The notes: generated by a model not told the origin, from the sequence alone. A stretch of 25,294 nt of DNA from JBPEXY01 sp052031065 (GCA_052031065.1 JBPEXY010000280.1:1-25294); one strand, 5' to 3'. Positions 16,175 through 25,076 are shown, counted from the first letter of the stretch. Numbers and translations are program-made.

Positions 16175-17458
16175 TCACTGACGGATGTGACCGTCGCCGA
16201 GGACGATATATTTCTGCACCGTCAGCCCTTCGAGACCCACCGGACCACGCACGTGAAGCCGGTCAGTGCTAATACCAATCTCGGCACCCAGTCCATATTC
16301 AAAGCCATCGGCAAAACGGCTCGAGGCGTTGACCATCACCGAACTTGAATCGACCCTGCGTAAAAAAGCCTGGGCGCGGCTCCAGTTTTCGGTCACGATC
16401 ACATCGGTATGACCCGATCCGTAGCGGGCGATATGGTCAATCGCCTGTTCCAGGCCGGTAACCACCCGCACTGACAGAATCGGTGCCAGATATTCTTCTC
16501 CCCAATCCTGTTCACTGGCCGGGTTGACGTTGTTAACCAACTGCAGAGTACGGCTACAACCGCGTAGTTCGACCCCCTGCTCGGTCATCTGTTCGGCAAT
16601 TGCTGGTAACACCGACTCCGCGACTCCCTCCGCCACCAATAGAGACTCGGTGGCATTGCAGACCCCATAACGGTGAGTCTTGCCATTGACCGCAATTGCA
16701 ATTGCTTTTTCCAGGTCAGCCTGGTCATCAATATAAGTATGGCAATTGCCATCCAGATGCTTGATTACCGGAACACGAGCTTCACGACTCACCCGCTCAA
16801 TCAAACCTTTGCCGCCACGGGGAATAATCACATCGACAAAATCCTCCATGACCAACAACCGTGCCACCGCCTGCCGATCTGGCGTCGCAATCACCTGCAC
16901 CGCATGCGCCGGCAAATCGGCCGCCAACAATCCTTCGGTGATAGATTCTGCCAGCGCGCGGTTGGAGTGTATCGACTCGCTGCCACCCCGCAAAATGGCC
17001 GCATTGCCGGACTTCAGGCACAGGGCCGCCGCATCAATCGTTACATTTGGCCGCGACTCATAAATGATGCCGATCACACCCAGCGGCACGCGCATCCTGC
17101 CGACCTGAATCCCCGATGGACGATAGGCAAGGTCGGTAACCTCACCTACCGGATCACTCAGCTGAGCCACCTGTTGCAACCCGGTAACCATCGCTTCTAT
17201 CCGCGCTGGCGTCAGCTCCAGTCGATCAAGCAGAGCAGCACCAAGCCCACGCTCCCGACCGGCGCTAAGATCCAGCGCGTTTGCTGCGGCAATCTGCTTA
17301 GCTGAACTGCGGATTGCTTCACTAATCGCTATCAAAGCCCTGTTTTTACGACCACTTTCCGCTGCTGCCAGAACCGTAGCGGCGGCTTTGGCCTGGGCAC
17401 CAAGCCCATCCATGTAGCCCTCGATTTCTGTTGTTCCCGGCTCTATTACCGTTGCCAT
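16175..17458 (-). CDS. proA: Gamma-glutamyl phosphate reductase (proline synthesis)
   Basis: Reduces glutamyl-5-phosphate to the semialdehyde with NADPH, the second step of proline synthesis. It has an aldehyde-dehydrogenase fold with catalytic C267 in YGVCNATESLL, the NADPH-binding stretch PLGVIGIIYESRPNVT, and RGGSESIHSN. It has 427 residues against 417 in E. coli; the excess is an N-terminal extension before GYMDGLGAQAK. ATG 17458 has GAGG 9 bases upstream, which supports the longer form. proB is not in the window. It starts the proA-nadD-rsfS-rlmH-yhdP group and is divergent from the Lon-like gene. Confidence 0.96.
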   Translation of the reverse strand: MATVIEPGTTEIEGYMDGLGAQAKAAATVLAAAESGRKNRALIAISEAIRSSAKQIAAANALDLSAGRERGLGAALLDRLELTPARIEAMVTGLQQVAQLSDPVGEVTDLAYRPSGIQVGRMRVPLGVIGIIYESRPNVTIDAAALCLKSGNAAILRGGSESIHSNRALAESITEGLLAADLPAHAVQVIATPDRQAVARLLVMEDFVDVIIPRGGKGLIERVSREARVPVIKHLDGNCHTYIDDQADLEKAIAIAVNGKTHRYGVCNATESLLVAEGVAESVLPAIAEQMTEQGVELRGCSRTLQLVNNVNPASEQDWGEEYLAPILSVRVVTGLEQAIDHIARYGSGHTDVIVTENWSRAQAFLRRVDSSSVMVNASSRFADGFEYGLGAEIGISTDRLHVRGPVGLEGLTVQKYIVLGDGHIRQ

Positions 17459-17702
17459 GGGATCAAACCTCAGATAAATAAAACGATTATTTTACAGGCG
17501 CCAAGCCGCCACTGCAGCGCCACTGACAGAACTTGATCTACCGGCTCTGCACAACGACACCATCACGGACTGACGATGATCAACCGCCGCCACGGTTTTT
17601 TCTCCATTTCAGCCTGACAACCGCTAAGCTAGACTTTGGTAGTCGTTTTTTAATCCAGGCAACCGATCGCAATTATGGGCGCAACTATTGGAGGATAAAC
17701 AG
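17459..17702. other. Divergent intergenic region, proA / Lon-like protease
   Basis: 244 bases without a gene. Both flanking genes must be promoted from here, but I find no convincing -35/-10 pair for either. Two weak short hairpins followed by T-runs read rightward: AACCG/CGGTT at 17582-17601, and GACT/AGTC with a T-run ending at 17651. They are too short to call terminators. Confidence 0.4.
17690..17694 (+). promoter_or_regulatory. Ribosome binding site that sets the Lon-like start
   Basis: GGAGG lies 8 bases before ATG 17703. It overlaps the alternative in-frame TTG at 17688 and so argues against that longer start. Confidence 0.75.
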
Positions 17703-20135
17703 ATGAGTTTGATCGAGCCGTTACCCACGGAAAAACTCTATTATCACTGCGACCCTGGACAGTTCACCTTCACCGACACCCGGGAGCTGCCCGACGGTGA
17801 AGTCATGCTCGGTCAGGAACGGGCACTGGAAGCCTTTAATTTTGCACTGCAGGTCCCCAGCGAAGGATACAACCTCTACGCCATGGGCATCCCCCACGGC
17901 AGTCGCGTGGAAATGGTGACCCAGCTGCTACGCGAACATGCCGAGAATGGTGTGCGGCCGCCAGACTGGTGTTACGTCCACGACTTCAACCAGCCCAACA
18001 GTCCGCGCGCACTCAGTCTGCCCGCCGGCTCAGGACGTGGTTTTCGCGACGACATCGCGCGTCTGCTCGACGATTTGCGCTCAATGATCCCGGCCGCCCT
18101 GGACACTGAAGAGTACAAGACCCGTCGCCAGTTTATCGAACAGCAACTCCATGAACGCCAGAGCGAAACCATTGAGCAGCTGCGGGAAAAGGCCCGGAAA
18201 CAGAATGTCTCACTGATGCCAACTCCATCAGGATTTGCCTTTGCGCCAATCAAGGATGGCCAGACACTGACACCGGAAATTTTCAAATCACTCTCTGAGG
18301 AGGAGCAACAGACAATAGAAGAGACCATCCGCGCCCTGCAGAAAGAGCTGCACGCCGCCCTGAACCAGTTCCCAGTCTGGCAAAAGGAGATGCTGGAGAA
18401 GATTCGTGAACTGAACAATGAAATTACCTTCAATGTCACCGATTCACTGGTCAGGACACTGAAAGAGAAATATGCGGTGTTTGTCGAGATCATTGATTAT
18501 CTCGAGCAGTTCCAGCAGGACATGGTCGAACATGGCGCTCACCAGCTGCTGACCGCGGAAGAAGAGAGCAGCAATCCGCTTGGCGAAGGAGCGGCCCTCA
18601 CCCGGTATGAGGTCAATCTGTTTGTCGAACAGGATAGCTCACCTGGTGCTCCCATCGTCTTTGAGGATAACCCGGTATTACCCAACCTGACCGGCCAGAT
18701 TGAGCACCGCTCACAATTCGGGACCCTGCAAACTGATCTGACCCTGATCAAACCGGGCGCGCTCCATTACGCAAGTGGCGGCTATCTGGTTCTGGAGGTG
18801 GAAAAACTACTCACCAAACCCTACTCATGGGAGGCCTTGAAACGGGCTCTGATGGCCGACCAGGTGCGCATTGACTCCATCGAACGTGCCATCGGCTGGA
18901 TGACCACTACCGGACTGGAACCGCAACCAATACCGCTGCACGTCAAAGTGGTGCTGGTTGGTGATCCCCGGCTTTACTACCTGCTATGCCAGTACGACCC
19001 CGAGTTTCAGGTACTGTTCAAGGTGGTCGCCGACTTTGATGACCAGGTGGAACGGACAACCGAGAACAGCTACACCTTCGCCCGTGTTGTCGCCGCCATT
19101 ATTGAGGAGGAACAACTACTGCCCTGCACGCCAGAGGGAGTGAGTCGGCTGATCGAACAGAGTTCACGCATGGTAGCAGACAGCGAAAAGCTCACCAGTG
19201 ACCGCGACGCCATCCGTGATCTGCTCGTCGAGGCAAACTTTAATGCCCGCAAACTCGGGGCCGACACAATTGGTGGCGAAGCGGTGATTGAGGCACGTAA
19301 AAACCGCGTTCGACGTAACGACCGGATCCGTGAACGAATCCATGAACAGATTCTTCGCGATACCCTGTTGATTGACAGCAGCGGCCAACAGATTGGCCAG
19401 ATCAACGGCCTTGCGGTCTACTCAATGGGGCAATACGCCTTCGGCAAGCCGAGCCGAATCACCGCCCGCGTGCGCGCCGGTCGCGGCGGGGTTATCGATA
19501 TCGAGCGCAAGGTAGAGCTGGGAGGCCCCACTCACAGCAAAGGGGTGCTGATTCTCTCCAGCTTTCTCGCCACCCGCTATCGACCGGACAAACCGCTATC
19601 GCTCAGCGCCAGCCTGGTATTTGAACAGTCCTATGGCGGGGTCGACGGTGACAGCGCCTCATCAACCGAACTCTACGCCCTGCTCTCCGCCCTTGCAGAG
19701 GTCCCGATCAATCAATCGCTGGCAGTAACCGGTTCAGTAAATCAGTTTGGCCAGGTACAGGCGATAGGCGGCGTCAACGAAAAAATAGAAGGCTTCTTCG
19801 ATATCTGTAACGCCCGTGGGCTAACCGGCAAACAGGGTGTATTGATCCCCGTGAGTAACGTCAAACACCTGATGTTGCGTGATGATGTGGTCTCCGCCTG
19901 TGCGGCAGGCCGTTTTGCGGTCTACCCGATTACCACCATTGATGAAGGGATCGAGTTACTTACCGGCGTCAGCGCCGGAGCAGCCGATGACAACGGCGCA
20001 TTTCCATCAGACTCTATTAATGGCAGGGTGGCCAACCGACTGGAGCTGTTTGCACAGAGCCAACGTGAAGATCAACAGAAAGAAGAGCAGGAAGAAACAG
20101 CTTCTGAAGGCAACTCAGGGAGGGAAGAATCATGA
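17703..20135 (+). CDS. Lon-like (AAA_32 / LonB-LonC type) serine protease with degenerate Walker A
   Basis: Predicted cytoplasmic S16-family peptidase of 810 residues. Residues 1-110 are the start of an AAA-like module, with a charged, coiled-coil-rich insertion at about 110-260. The second part of the AAA module has GGYLVLEVEKLLTKPYSWEALKRAL (Walker-B region) and VERTTENS, then a helical domain, then the Lon protease domain from about 560. Catalytic S651 (VDGDSAS) and K694 (GGVNEKIEG) are 43 residues apart, as in E. coli Lon (679, 722). The Walker A site is eroded: GIPHGSRVE at 62-70, where relatives have a GxxGxGKT-like loop. The acidic Walker-B Asp appears as Glu. The protease is probably active, but ATP use is doubtful; it may act like the ATP-independent LonC group. 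A charged Glu/Gln tail ends the protein. It overlaps the next gene by ATGA. Confidence 0.9.
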   Translation: MSLIEPLPTEKLYYHCDPGQFTFTDTRELPDGEVMLGQERALEAFNFALQVPSEGYNLYAMGIPHGSRVEMVTQLLREHAENGVRPPDWCYVHDFNQPNSPRALSLPAGSGRGFRDDIARLLDDLRSMIPAALDTEEYKTRRQFIEQQLHERQSETIEQLREKARKQNVSLMPTPSGFAFAPIKDGQTLTPEIFKSLSEEEQQTIEETIRALQKELHAALNQFPVWQKEMLEKIRELNNEITFNVTDSLVRTLKEKYAVFVEIIDYLEQFQQDMVEHGAHQLLTAEEESSNPLGEGAALTRYEVNLFVEQDSSPGAPIVFEDNPVLPNLTGQIEHRSQFGTLQTDLTLIKPGALHYASGGYLVLEVEKLLTKPYSWEALKRALMADQVRIDSIERAIGWMTTTGLEPQPIPLHVKVVLVGDPRLYYLLCQYDPEFQVLFKVVADFDDQVERTTENSYTFARVVAAIIEEEQLLPCTPEGVSRLIEQSSRMVADSEKLTSDRDAIRDLLVEANFNARKLGADTIGGEAVIEARKNRVRRNDRIRERIHEQILRDTLLIDSSGQQIGQINGLAVYSMGQYAFGKPSRITARVRAGRGGVIDIERKVELGGPTHSKGVLILSSFLATRYRPDKPLSLSASLVFEQSYGGVDGDSASSTELYALLSALAEVPINQSLAVTGSVNQFGQVQAIGGVNEKIEGFFDICNARGLTGKQGVLIPVSNVKHLMLRDDVVSACAAGRFAVYPITTIDEGIELLTGVSAGAADDNGAFPSDSINGRVANRLELFAQSQREDQQKEEQEETASEGNSGREES

Positions 20136-20980
20136 CCGACCAACCCAACCCCGACGGATTCATTCTCGTCTCCCTGGATACCCTGCGAGGCGACGTCGGT
20201 GCGCTTGAGCGACTAGCCGAAATAGCCGCGCTGCTGCAACGGCGCCTGCATGGTCTCTACATTGAAGATGAAGACCTGCTTACTATCGCTGGACTTCCAT
20301 TTACGCGAGAAATCAACCTGCACACTCGCGACGAATCCAACCTGGAGCGCAATCAGCTGGAACAGCAGATGCGGGCAATGGCACGCCAAGCGGAAGCAAT
20401 GCTCGCCCAAAGTGCCGAGCGGTGGGGGGTCGAGTGGCAATTCCAGCAGGTCCGCGGCAAGGTGACCGCCGAACTCGCCAAAGCAGCTGAGCGGGCAGGC
20501 CTCGTTTCACTACTGGCAAGCAGCCAGAACAGTTATCTCAACCGGCTGCTACCTCAGGAACAGGACGACCTTCGCCGATTGCTGCAGCTCAGCTGTATCC
20601 TGCTGCCAGCGGTGATCACGGCGGGTGAAGAAGTGGTCGTGGTCATCGACTCCAGCGATCAGACAGAAAGCCTGCTACAACCGGCGCAATTGATCTGTGC
20701 CAATCGTCCGGTGACCATTCTTCTAAGTGGCGGTGACACCCCGCTACTCAGGCAGCAACTTGAACAGGAGTGTTCGCAGAGGGGTATATCCGCCGCGATC
20801 TTTGATACGCCAATGGTTTCATTGGGACAACTGGAAACTCTGCTCGAACGACGCAAACCCAATCTGATCATCATGCACCAGCGCAACGACCTGCTTGCTG
20901 CTCAACTGCCGGAAAAGTGGGTGCAGCGAATGCAGGTACCCATGCTACTGGTGCAGCAGCCCGCTGCTGCAGTGGCCTGA
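20132..20980 (+). CDS. Tandem Usp-like protein, partner of the Lon-like protease
   Basis: 282 residues that look like two universal-stress-protein folds in tandem. The first half opens with FILVSLDTLRGDVGALERLAEIA and continues RRLHGLYIEDEDLLTIAGLPF, followed by a long helix (about 75-105). The second half starts EEVVVVIDSSDQTESLLQPA and ends LIIMHQRNDLLAAQLPEKWV, then a PMLLVQQ strand. The latter corresponds to the usual Usp ATP loop (G-x2-G-x9-G), but the glycines are absent, so nucleotide binding is unlikely. A good site (AGGGAAG) precedes the ATG, which overlaps the protease stop by ATGA. Tight coupling suggests an adaptor, regulator or substrate of the protease; this is inference. The family call rests on fold-like pattern only. 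Confidence 0.65.
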   Translation: MTDQPNPDGFILVSLDTLRGDVGALERLAEIAALLQRRLHGLYIEDEDLLTIAGLPFTREINLHTRDESNLERNQLEQQMRAMARQAEAMLAQSAERWGVEWQFQQVRGKVTAELAKAAERAGLVSLLASSQNSYLNRLLPQEQDDLRRLLQLSCILLPAVITAGEEVVVVIDSSDQTESLLQPAQLICANRPVTILLSGGDTPLLRQQLEQECSQRGISAAIFDTPMVSLGQLETLLERRKPNLIIMHQRNDLLAAQLPEKWVQRMQVPMLLVQQPAAAVA

Positions 20981-21036
20981 ACACAGTCTTCGAAACCAGT
21001 CAGCCTCAACAGGCACGGCCCATTCCCAACCACCAC

Positions 21037-21951
21037 TCAACCGAGCGTACGGCGCCCGCAAATAGCCAGCCCCAGCTCGGCAAACTGCTGCCAGACATCG
21101 CCTTCGCCAATACCTTTGATGGTGCGATCAAGCTGCGCCGCGCGCTTTAGCCATTGTGGACGTGACCCGGCCTGACGACCAGAAAACTGCCTGATTTCGC
21201 GGCTCAACAACCAGAGCACCAGAGTCGGCTCGGCACCCTCTTCACGCAACCCCGACAAGACGCGCAGATAGTGGCTGATATCATTTCTCTGCAGCGCCCG
21301 AGAAAGATCGAACAGGTCGAAACGGGCACTGTCAGAAACCGCAGCCAGAACCTTTCCGCGATCCAGTTCTGCACCTTCTCCGTACAGGAGTACCATTTTC
21401 TCAATCTCCTGCACCGCCGCCAGCAGATTGCCCTCCACCAGGTCGGCAAGCGTTTCCACAGCCTCACGGTCACCCCGCAAACCTGCATGACTCAACCGCG
21501 CAGACAGCCAGCCGGCAAGCGCCCGCTGATCTAGCGGTCGCGCCTCGACAATGCCGCTAATTCGCGCCAACGCCTGATACCAGCCACTCTGCAAAACGGC
21601 ACGCTCAAAACGGTCGCCAATGATCAGCAGCAGACATTCCTGCGGCGGCTGACCGGCCCAGGCCAGGAGGTGTTTGCCGCCATTGCCGATCTTGCCGCTG
21701 CCAACACGCAGCTCTATCACTTTCTTTTCGGCAAACAGCGACATAGAACTGGAACTCATCTCCAGCTCACTCCAGTTGAATCCCTTTTCGATATAGAAGC
21801 GCTGCTGATCGGCATAGCCGGCGGCCAGCGCAGCCTGGCGGATGGCGTTCGCCGCCTCCTGCCGTTGCAACGGCTCATCACCATGAATCATGTAGGCCGG
21901 CAGCAGATTTTTTTCCAGTGCCGAAGCCAGACCCTGAACCGGGATTTTCAA
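21037..21951 (-). CDS. holA: DNA polymerase III delta subunit, shortened in domain III
   Basis: Clamp-loader subunit that opens the beta sliding clamp. The N-terminal module has PAYMIHGDEPLQRQEA and the clamp-contact SMSLFAEKK loop (E. coli MSLFAS); EGNLLAAVQEIEKM and the domain III start EGAEPTLVLWLLSREIRQ are present. At 304 residues it is about 39 shorter than E. coli delta. About 33 are missing between REIRQFSGRQ and LDRTIKGIGEGDVW, where the E. coli protein has further helices of the collar domain. TTG 21951 is forced by the TGA at 21966-21964 and the lack of ATG or GTG between them. It follows lptE by 56 bases and is convergent with the Usp-like gene; no terminator is obvious in the 56-base gap. 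Confidence 0.92.
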   Translation of the reverse strand: MKIPVQGLASALEKNLLPAYMIHGDEPLQRQEAANAIRQAALAAGYADQQRFYIEKGFNWSELEMSSSSMSLFAEKKVIELRVGSGKIGNGGKHLLAWAGQPPQECLLLIIGDRFERAVLQSGWYQALARISGIVEARPLDQRALAGWLSARLSHAGLRGDREAVETLADLVEGNLLAAVQEIEKMVLLYGEGAELDRGKVLAAVSDSARFDLFDLSRALQRNDISHYLRVLSGLREEGAEPTLVLWLLSREIRQFSGRQAGSRPQWLKRAAQLDRTIKGIGEGDVWQQFAELGLAICGRRTLG

Positions 21952-22007
21952 ATCAGCACCGCGTCACGTCTGCAATCAGGCCGAGAGAACCCGCAGCTCT
22001 GGATTGA

Positions 22008-22523
22008 TCAGTTCTGTGACAGGGCGGCCTGAATGATGCGCAGAATGCGATCACCGGCCTCACGAATCATATCCTTGCGGATACTGGCCTCTTCGCCCTG
22101 CTTGCCGAGGATATCGTCCTCGTCGTAAGTGTAGTCACGAAACAGTTCAACCGTCTGCGGCGCCACCAGCGGATCACCGCCCAGCTCGACCAGCTCAAAC
22201 TGAACCGCGTAGTGAATTTCATACTCACGGATTTTCCTGCCGCCTCCGACAGAAAGCACACGCCGGTCATAACTGTCTCGGAGTATGCGCAATATCGCTG
22301 TCGCCTCTGAACGATTGGCCGTCACCACCACGCCATTACCCAACAGACTGCTGCGTAACCGCTTGATCAGGTTGCTGTCGGCGCCGTTGGTTTCTATATA
22401 CGTGGACGCCAGCGCCGGTGGCAAATCCAGCTGGCCGCGCAGATGAAACCCACAGGCAGTGAGCACCAAAAGCAGCAGCCCGGTAACGACACCACGACCC
22501 ATCAGTGTGAAGGAAGAATGCAA
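22008..22523 (-). CDS. lptE: LPS assembly lipoprotein LptE
   Basis: Outer-membrane lipoprotein that plugs the LptD barrel and helps insert lipopolysaccharide. The signal peptide ends at lipobox LTAC with lipidated Cys at residue 24, directly followed by the family signature GFHLRG. The body shows the expected mixed alpha/beta pattern; 171 residues is normal. TTG 22523 is chosen because AGGAG (22536-22532) stands 8 bases before it; the first ATG (22502) has no site. It is the middle gene of leuS-lptE-holA, 72 bases after leuS. Confidence 0.95.
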   Translation of the reverse strand: MHSSFTLMGRGVVTGLLLLVLTACGFHLRGQLDLPPALASTYIETNGADSNLIKRLRSSLLGNGVVVTANRSEATAILRILRDSYDRRVLSVGGGRKIREYEIHYAVQFELVELGGDPLVAPQTVELFRDYTYDEDDILGKQGEEASIRKDMIREAGDRILRIIQAALSQN

Positions 22524-22531
22524 CGCCTCAT

Positions 22532-22536
22532 CTCCT
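22532..22536 (-). promoter_or_regulatory. Ribosome binding site that sets the lptE TTG start
   Basis: AGGAG on the minus strand, 8 bases before TTG 22523. It abuts an out-of-frame ATG at zero spacing, which it cannot serve. Confidence 0.65.
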
Positions 22537-22595
22537 AAAATTTATACAGCACCGTTACCGACACCAGTGCAAAGATCCGAGAGTCCGGAACCCCA

Positions 22596-25076
22596 TCACC
22601 CCTGAACCACGATATTGACCAGTTTACCCGCTACCACGATCACTTTCCGAACCGCCTTATCCTCAATAAACCTTTTTACGTTATCGTTGGCCCGTGCCAG
22701 CGCTTCGATCTGCTCATTGGTCGCGTCGGCAGCGACAGAAATTTTGCCACGCAATTTACCATTCACCTGCACCACCAGCTCCAGCTGGTCACGCTGCAGT
22801 GCTGACTCATCCACCTCGGGCCAGGCCGCGTCAACCAGCTCACCAGTGCCGCCAAGTGCCCGCCAGAGCCGATGGCAGACATGCGGAATAATCGGTGCCA
22901 ACATCCGCACCAACACATTCAGGGTTTCATCCATAACTGAACGATAACCATCGCCATCCGCCGCTGCCGGTCGCGCCAATCGGCTCGCCTCGTTAACCAG
23001 CTTCATGCCGGCAGAAACAACCGTGTTGAACTGCTCCTTGTCAAAATCAAACTGCGCCTGGGCCAACTGCTGGTGAAGTAGCCGCCGCATTTCTGCCTGA
23101 TCTGCACTTAACTCTACTGCCGCTGCATTGCCAGCCGGCGACGAATCGCGCCACTGCAGATAGTCGTAGACCAGTGCCCAAAGCCGCTTGATAAACCGGT
23201 TGGCACCGCTGACACCGTCATCGTTCCATTCCAGAGACTGTTCAGGTGGCGCCGCAAACATGGTAAACAGCCGCGCGGTATCGGCACCGTAATGGTCAAT
23301 CAGCGCCTGTGGGTCGACCGTGTTCCCCTTCGACTTGGACATCTTCGACCCATCCTTGAGAACCATGCCCTGAGTCAGCAGGCGGGTAAAGGGTTCATCA
23401 ACCTTTAGCAGGCCTAGGTCACGCATCATCTTGGTAAAAAAGCGCGCATACAGCAGATGCAGAATGGCATGCTCAATGCCACCGACATAGTGGTCTACCG
23501 GCAGCCAGTAGTCGGCTCGCTGGTCAACCATCGCCCCAGCATCGGGGGCCGCAAAACGGGCAAAATACCAGGAAGATTCAAAAAAAGTATCAAAGGTGTC
23601 AGTCTCCCGTCTGGCTGCGCCACCACAGACGGGACAATCAACCTTTAGAAACTCCTCCATTCGCGCCAGTGGTGAACCACTTCCATCCACCACCACATTC
23701 TCTGGCAGCTCCACTGGAAGATCGGCTTCCGGCACCGGCACCACGCCACATTGACCACAATGGATCACCGGGATCGGCGTCCCCCAGTAACGCTGTCGTG
23801 AAATACCCCAGTCACGCAGCCGGTAATTGACCTGACGTTCACTGCGACCCTGCTGCTTCAGCTCGGCATCCAGGGCATCGAATGCCTCTGCAGAATCCAG
23901 GCCATTAAAGTCGCCAGAATTGACCAGCACGCCTTTTTCCAGATGGGCGCTTTCCGCCACCAGTTGCGCCGGGTCGCCACTAAAATCGGCCGGTTTCACC
24001 ACAGCCACAATAGGTAGTTGATACTTGCTGGCAAACTCCCAGTCCCGCTGATCGTGGCCCGGCACCGCCATGATGGCGCCCTCTCCATATGCCATCAGCA
24101 CAAAGTTAGCCACATAGACCGGCAGGGTCTCGCCAGTCAGCGGATGTAACGCCCGCCAACCGGTGTCGACGCCCAGCTTTTCCATGGTCGACATTTCCGC
24201 TTCACCGGTCTGGCGCACCTTGCACGCCTCAATCGGTTCAGCCAGAGAAGGGTCGCGTTCTATCGCCGCAGCCGCCAACGGATGTTCAGGCGCCACCGCC
24301 ATGTAGGTCACACCAAACAGGGTGTCGGGGCGGGTGGTAAACACCTTGATACGTTCGTCCCGATCCTGCAGGGAAAACTCGACCAGCAACCCTTCCGACC
24401 GCCCGATCCAGTTGCGTTGCATGGTTTTGACCCGCTCCGGCCAGCCCGACAGGCTGTCCAGGTCTGCCAGCAGTTCGTCGGCATAATCAGTGATCTTCAA
24501 AAACCACTGCTCAATCTCGCGGGTCTCCACCAACGCACCGGAACGCCAGCCACGACCGTCAATCACCTGCTCATTGGCCAACACCGTCTGATCCACCGGG
24601 TCCCAGTTGACCATCGATTTATGCCGGTAGACGAGCCCTTTTTCCAGCAGCTGCAGAAAAAACCACTGCTCCCAGTGGTAATAATCAGCATCGCAGGTGG
24701 TCAGTTCGCGGTTCCAGTCGTAGGCAAAACCCAGCCGCTGCAACTGACCGCGCATATATTCAACGTTGCCGCGGGTCCACTCCGACGGAGCCACACCGCG
24801 TTCAATAGCAGCATTTTCAGCGGGCATACCAAAGGCATCCCACCCCATCGGCTGCAACACGTTGCGCCCGCGCATACGTTGATAACGGCTGATCACATCG
24901 CCAATGGTGTAGTTCCGCACATGACCCATGTGCAGCTTGCCAGAGGGATAGGGAAACATCGACAGACAGTAGAACTTCTCGCGCTCGGGATCCTCCGCAA
25001 CCGCAAAAAGCTGTTGCTCCTGCCAGTACTTTTGGGCCTCCGCCTCAACCTGGTCTGCCTGATACTCCTGTTCCAT
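22596..25076 (-). CDS. leuS: Leucyl-tRNA synthetase
   Basis: Class I synthetase that charges tRNA-Leu and edits mischarged norvaline and isoleucine. The 826 residues contain the HIGH-type motif HMGH at 49-52, the CP1 editing domain with TTRPDT at 247-252, a two-CxxC zinc module (CGQC and CPVC), KMSKS at 578-582, and the C-terminal tRNA-binding domain ending in VIVVAGKLVNIVVQG. The CWRCD pair seen in E. coli after DQTVLANEQVIDG is here GWRSG, without cysteines, as in many homologues. The start is ATG 25076, with an AGAG site 6 bases upstream. GTG 25079 directly before it is also possible. First gene of leuS-lptE-holA. Confidence 0.97.
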   Translation of the reverse strand: MEQEYQADQVEAEAQKYWQEQQLFAVAEDPEREKFYCLSMFPYPSGKLHMGHVRNYTIGDVISRYQRMRGRNVLQPMGWDAFGMPAENAAIERGVAPSEWTRGNVEYMRGQLQRLGFAYDWNRELTTCDADYYHWEQWFFLQLLEKGLVYRHKSMVNWDPVDQTVLANEQVIDGRGWRSGALVETREIEQWFLKITDYADELLADLDSLSGWPERVKTMQRNWIGRSEGLLVEFSLQDRDERIKVFTTRPDTLFGVTYMAVAPEHPLAAAAIERDPSLAEPIEACKVRQTGEAEMSTMEKLGVDTGWRALHPLTGETLPVYVANFVLMAYGEGAIMAVPGHDQRDWEFASKYQLPIVAVVKPADFSGDPAQLVAESAHLEKGVLVNSGDFNGLDSAEAFDALDAELKQQGRSERQVNYRLRDWGISRQRYWGTPIPVIHCGQCGVVPVPEADLPVELPENVVVDGSGSPLARMEEFLKVDCPVCGGAARRETDTFDTFFESSWYFARFAAPDAGAMVDQRADYWLPVDHYVGGIEHAILHLLYARFFTKMMRDLGLLKVDEPFTRLLTQGMVLKDGSKMSKSKGNTVDPQALIDHYGADTARLFTMFAAPPEQSLEWNDDGVSGANRFIKRLWALVYDYLQWRDSSPAGNAAAVELSADQAEMRRLLHQQLAQAQFDFDKEQFNTVVSAGMKLVNEASRLARPAAADGDGYRSVMDETLNVLVRMLAPIIPHVCHRLWRALGGTGELVDAAWPEVDESALQRDQLELVVQVNGKLRGKISVAADATNEQIEALARANDNVKRFIEDKAVRKVIVVAGKLVNIVVQG

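Noticed and set aside
16673..17305. 210-codon + strand frame inside proA
   Set aside because: Antisense to a conserved coding region, with no supporting signals.
17532..17565. Heat-shock sigma-32 promoter before the Lon-like gene (CTTGAT ... CACCATCA)
   Set aside because: The spacer is 20 bases, too long for sigma-32, and the -10 match is poor.
17688..17702. Longer Lon-like start at TTG 17688
   Set aside because: The GGAGG site lies inside this extension and is correctly spaced for ATG 17703.
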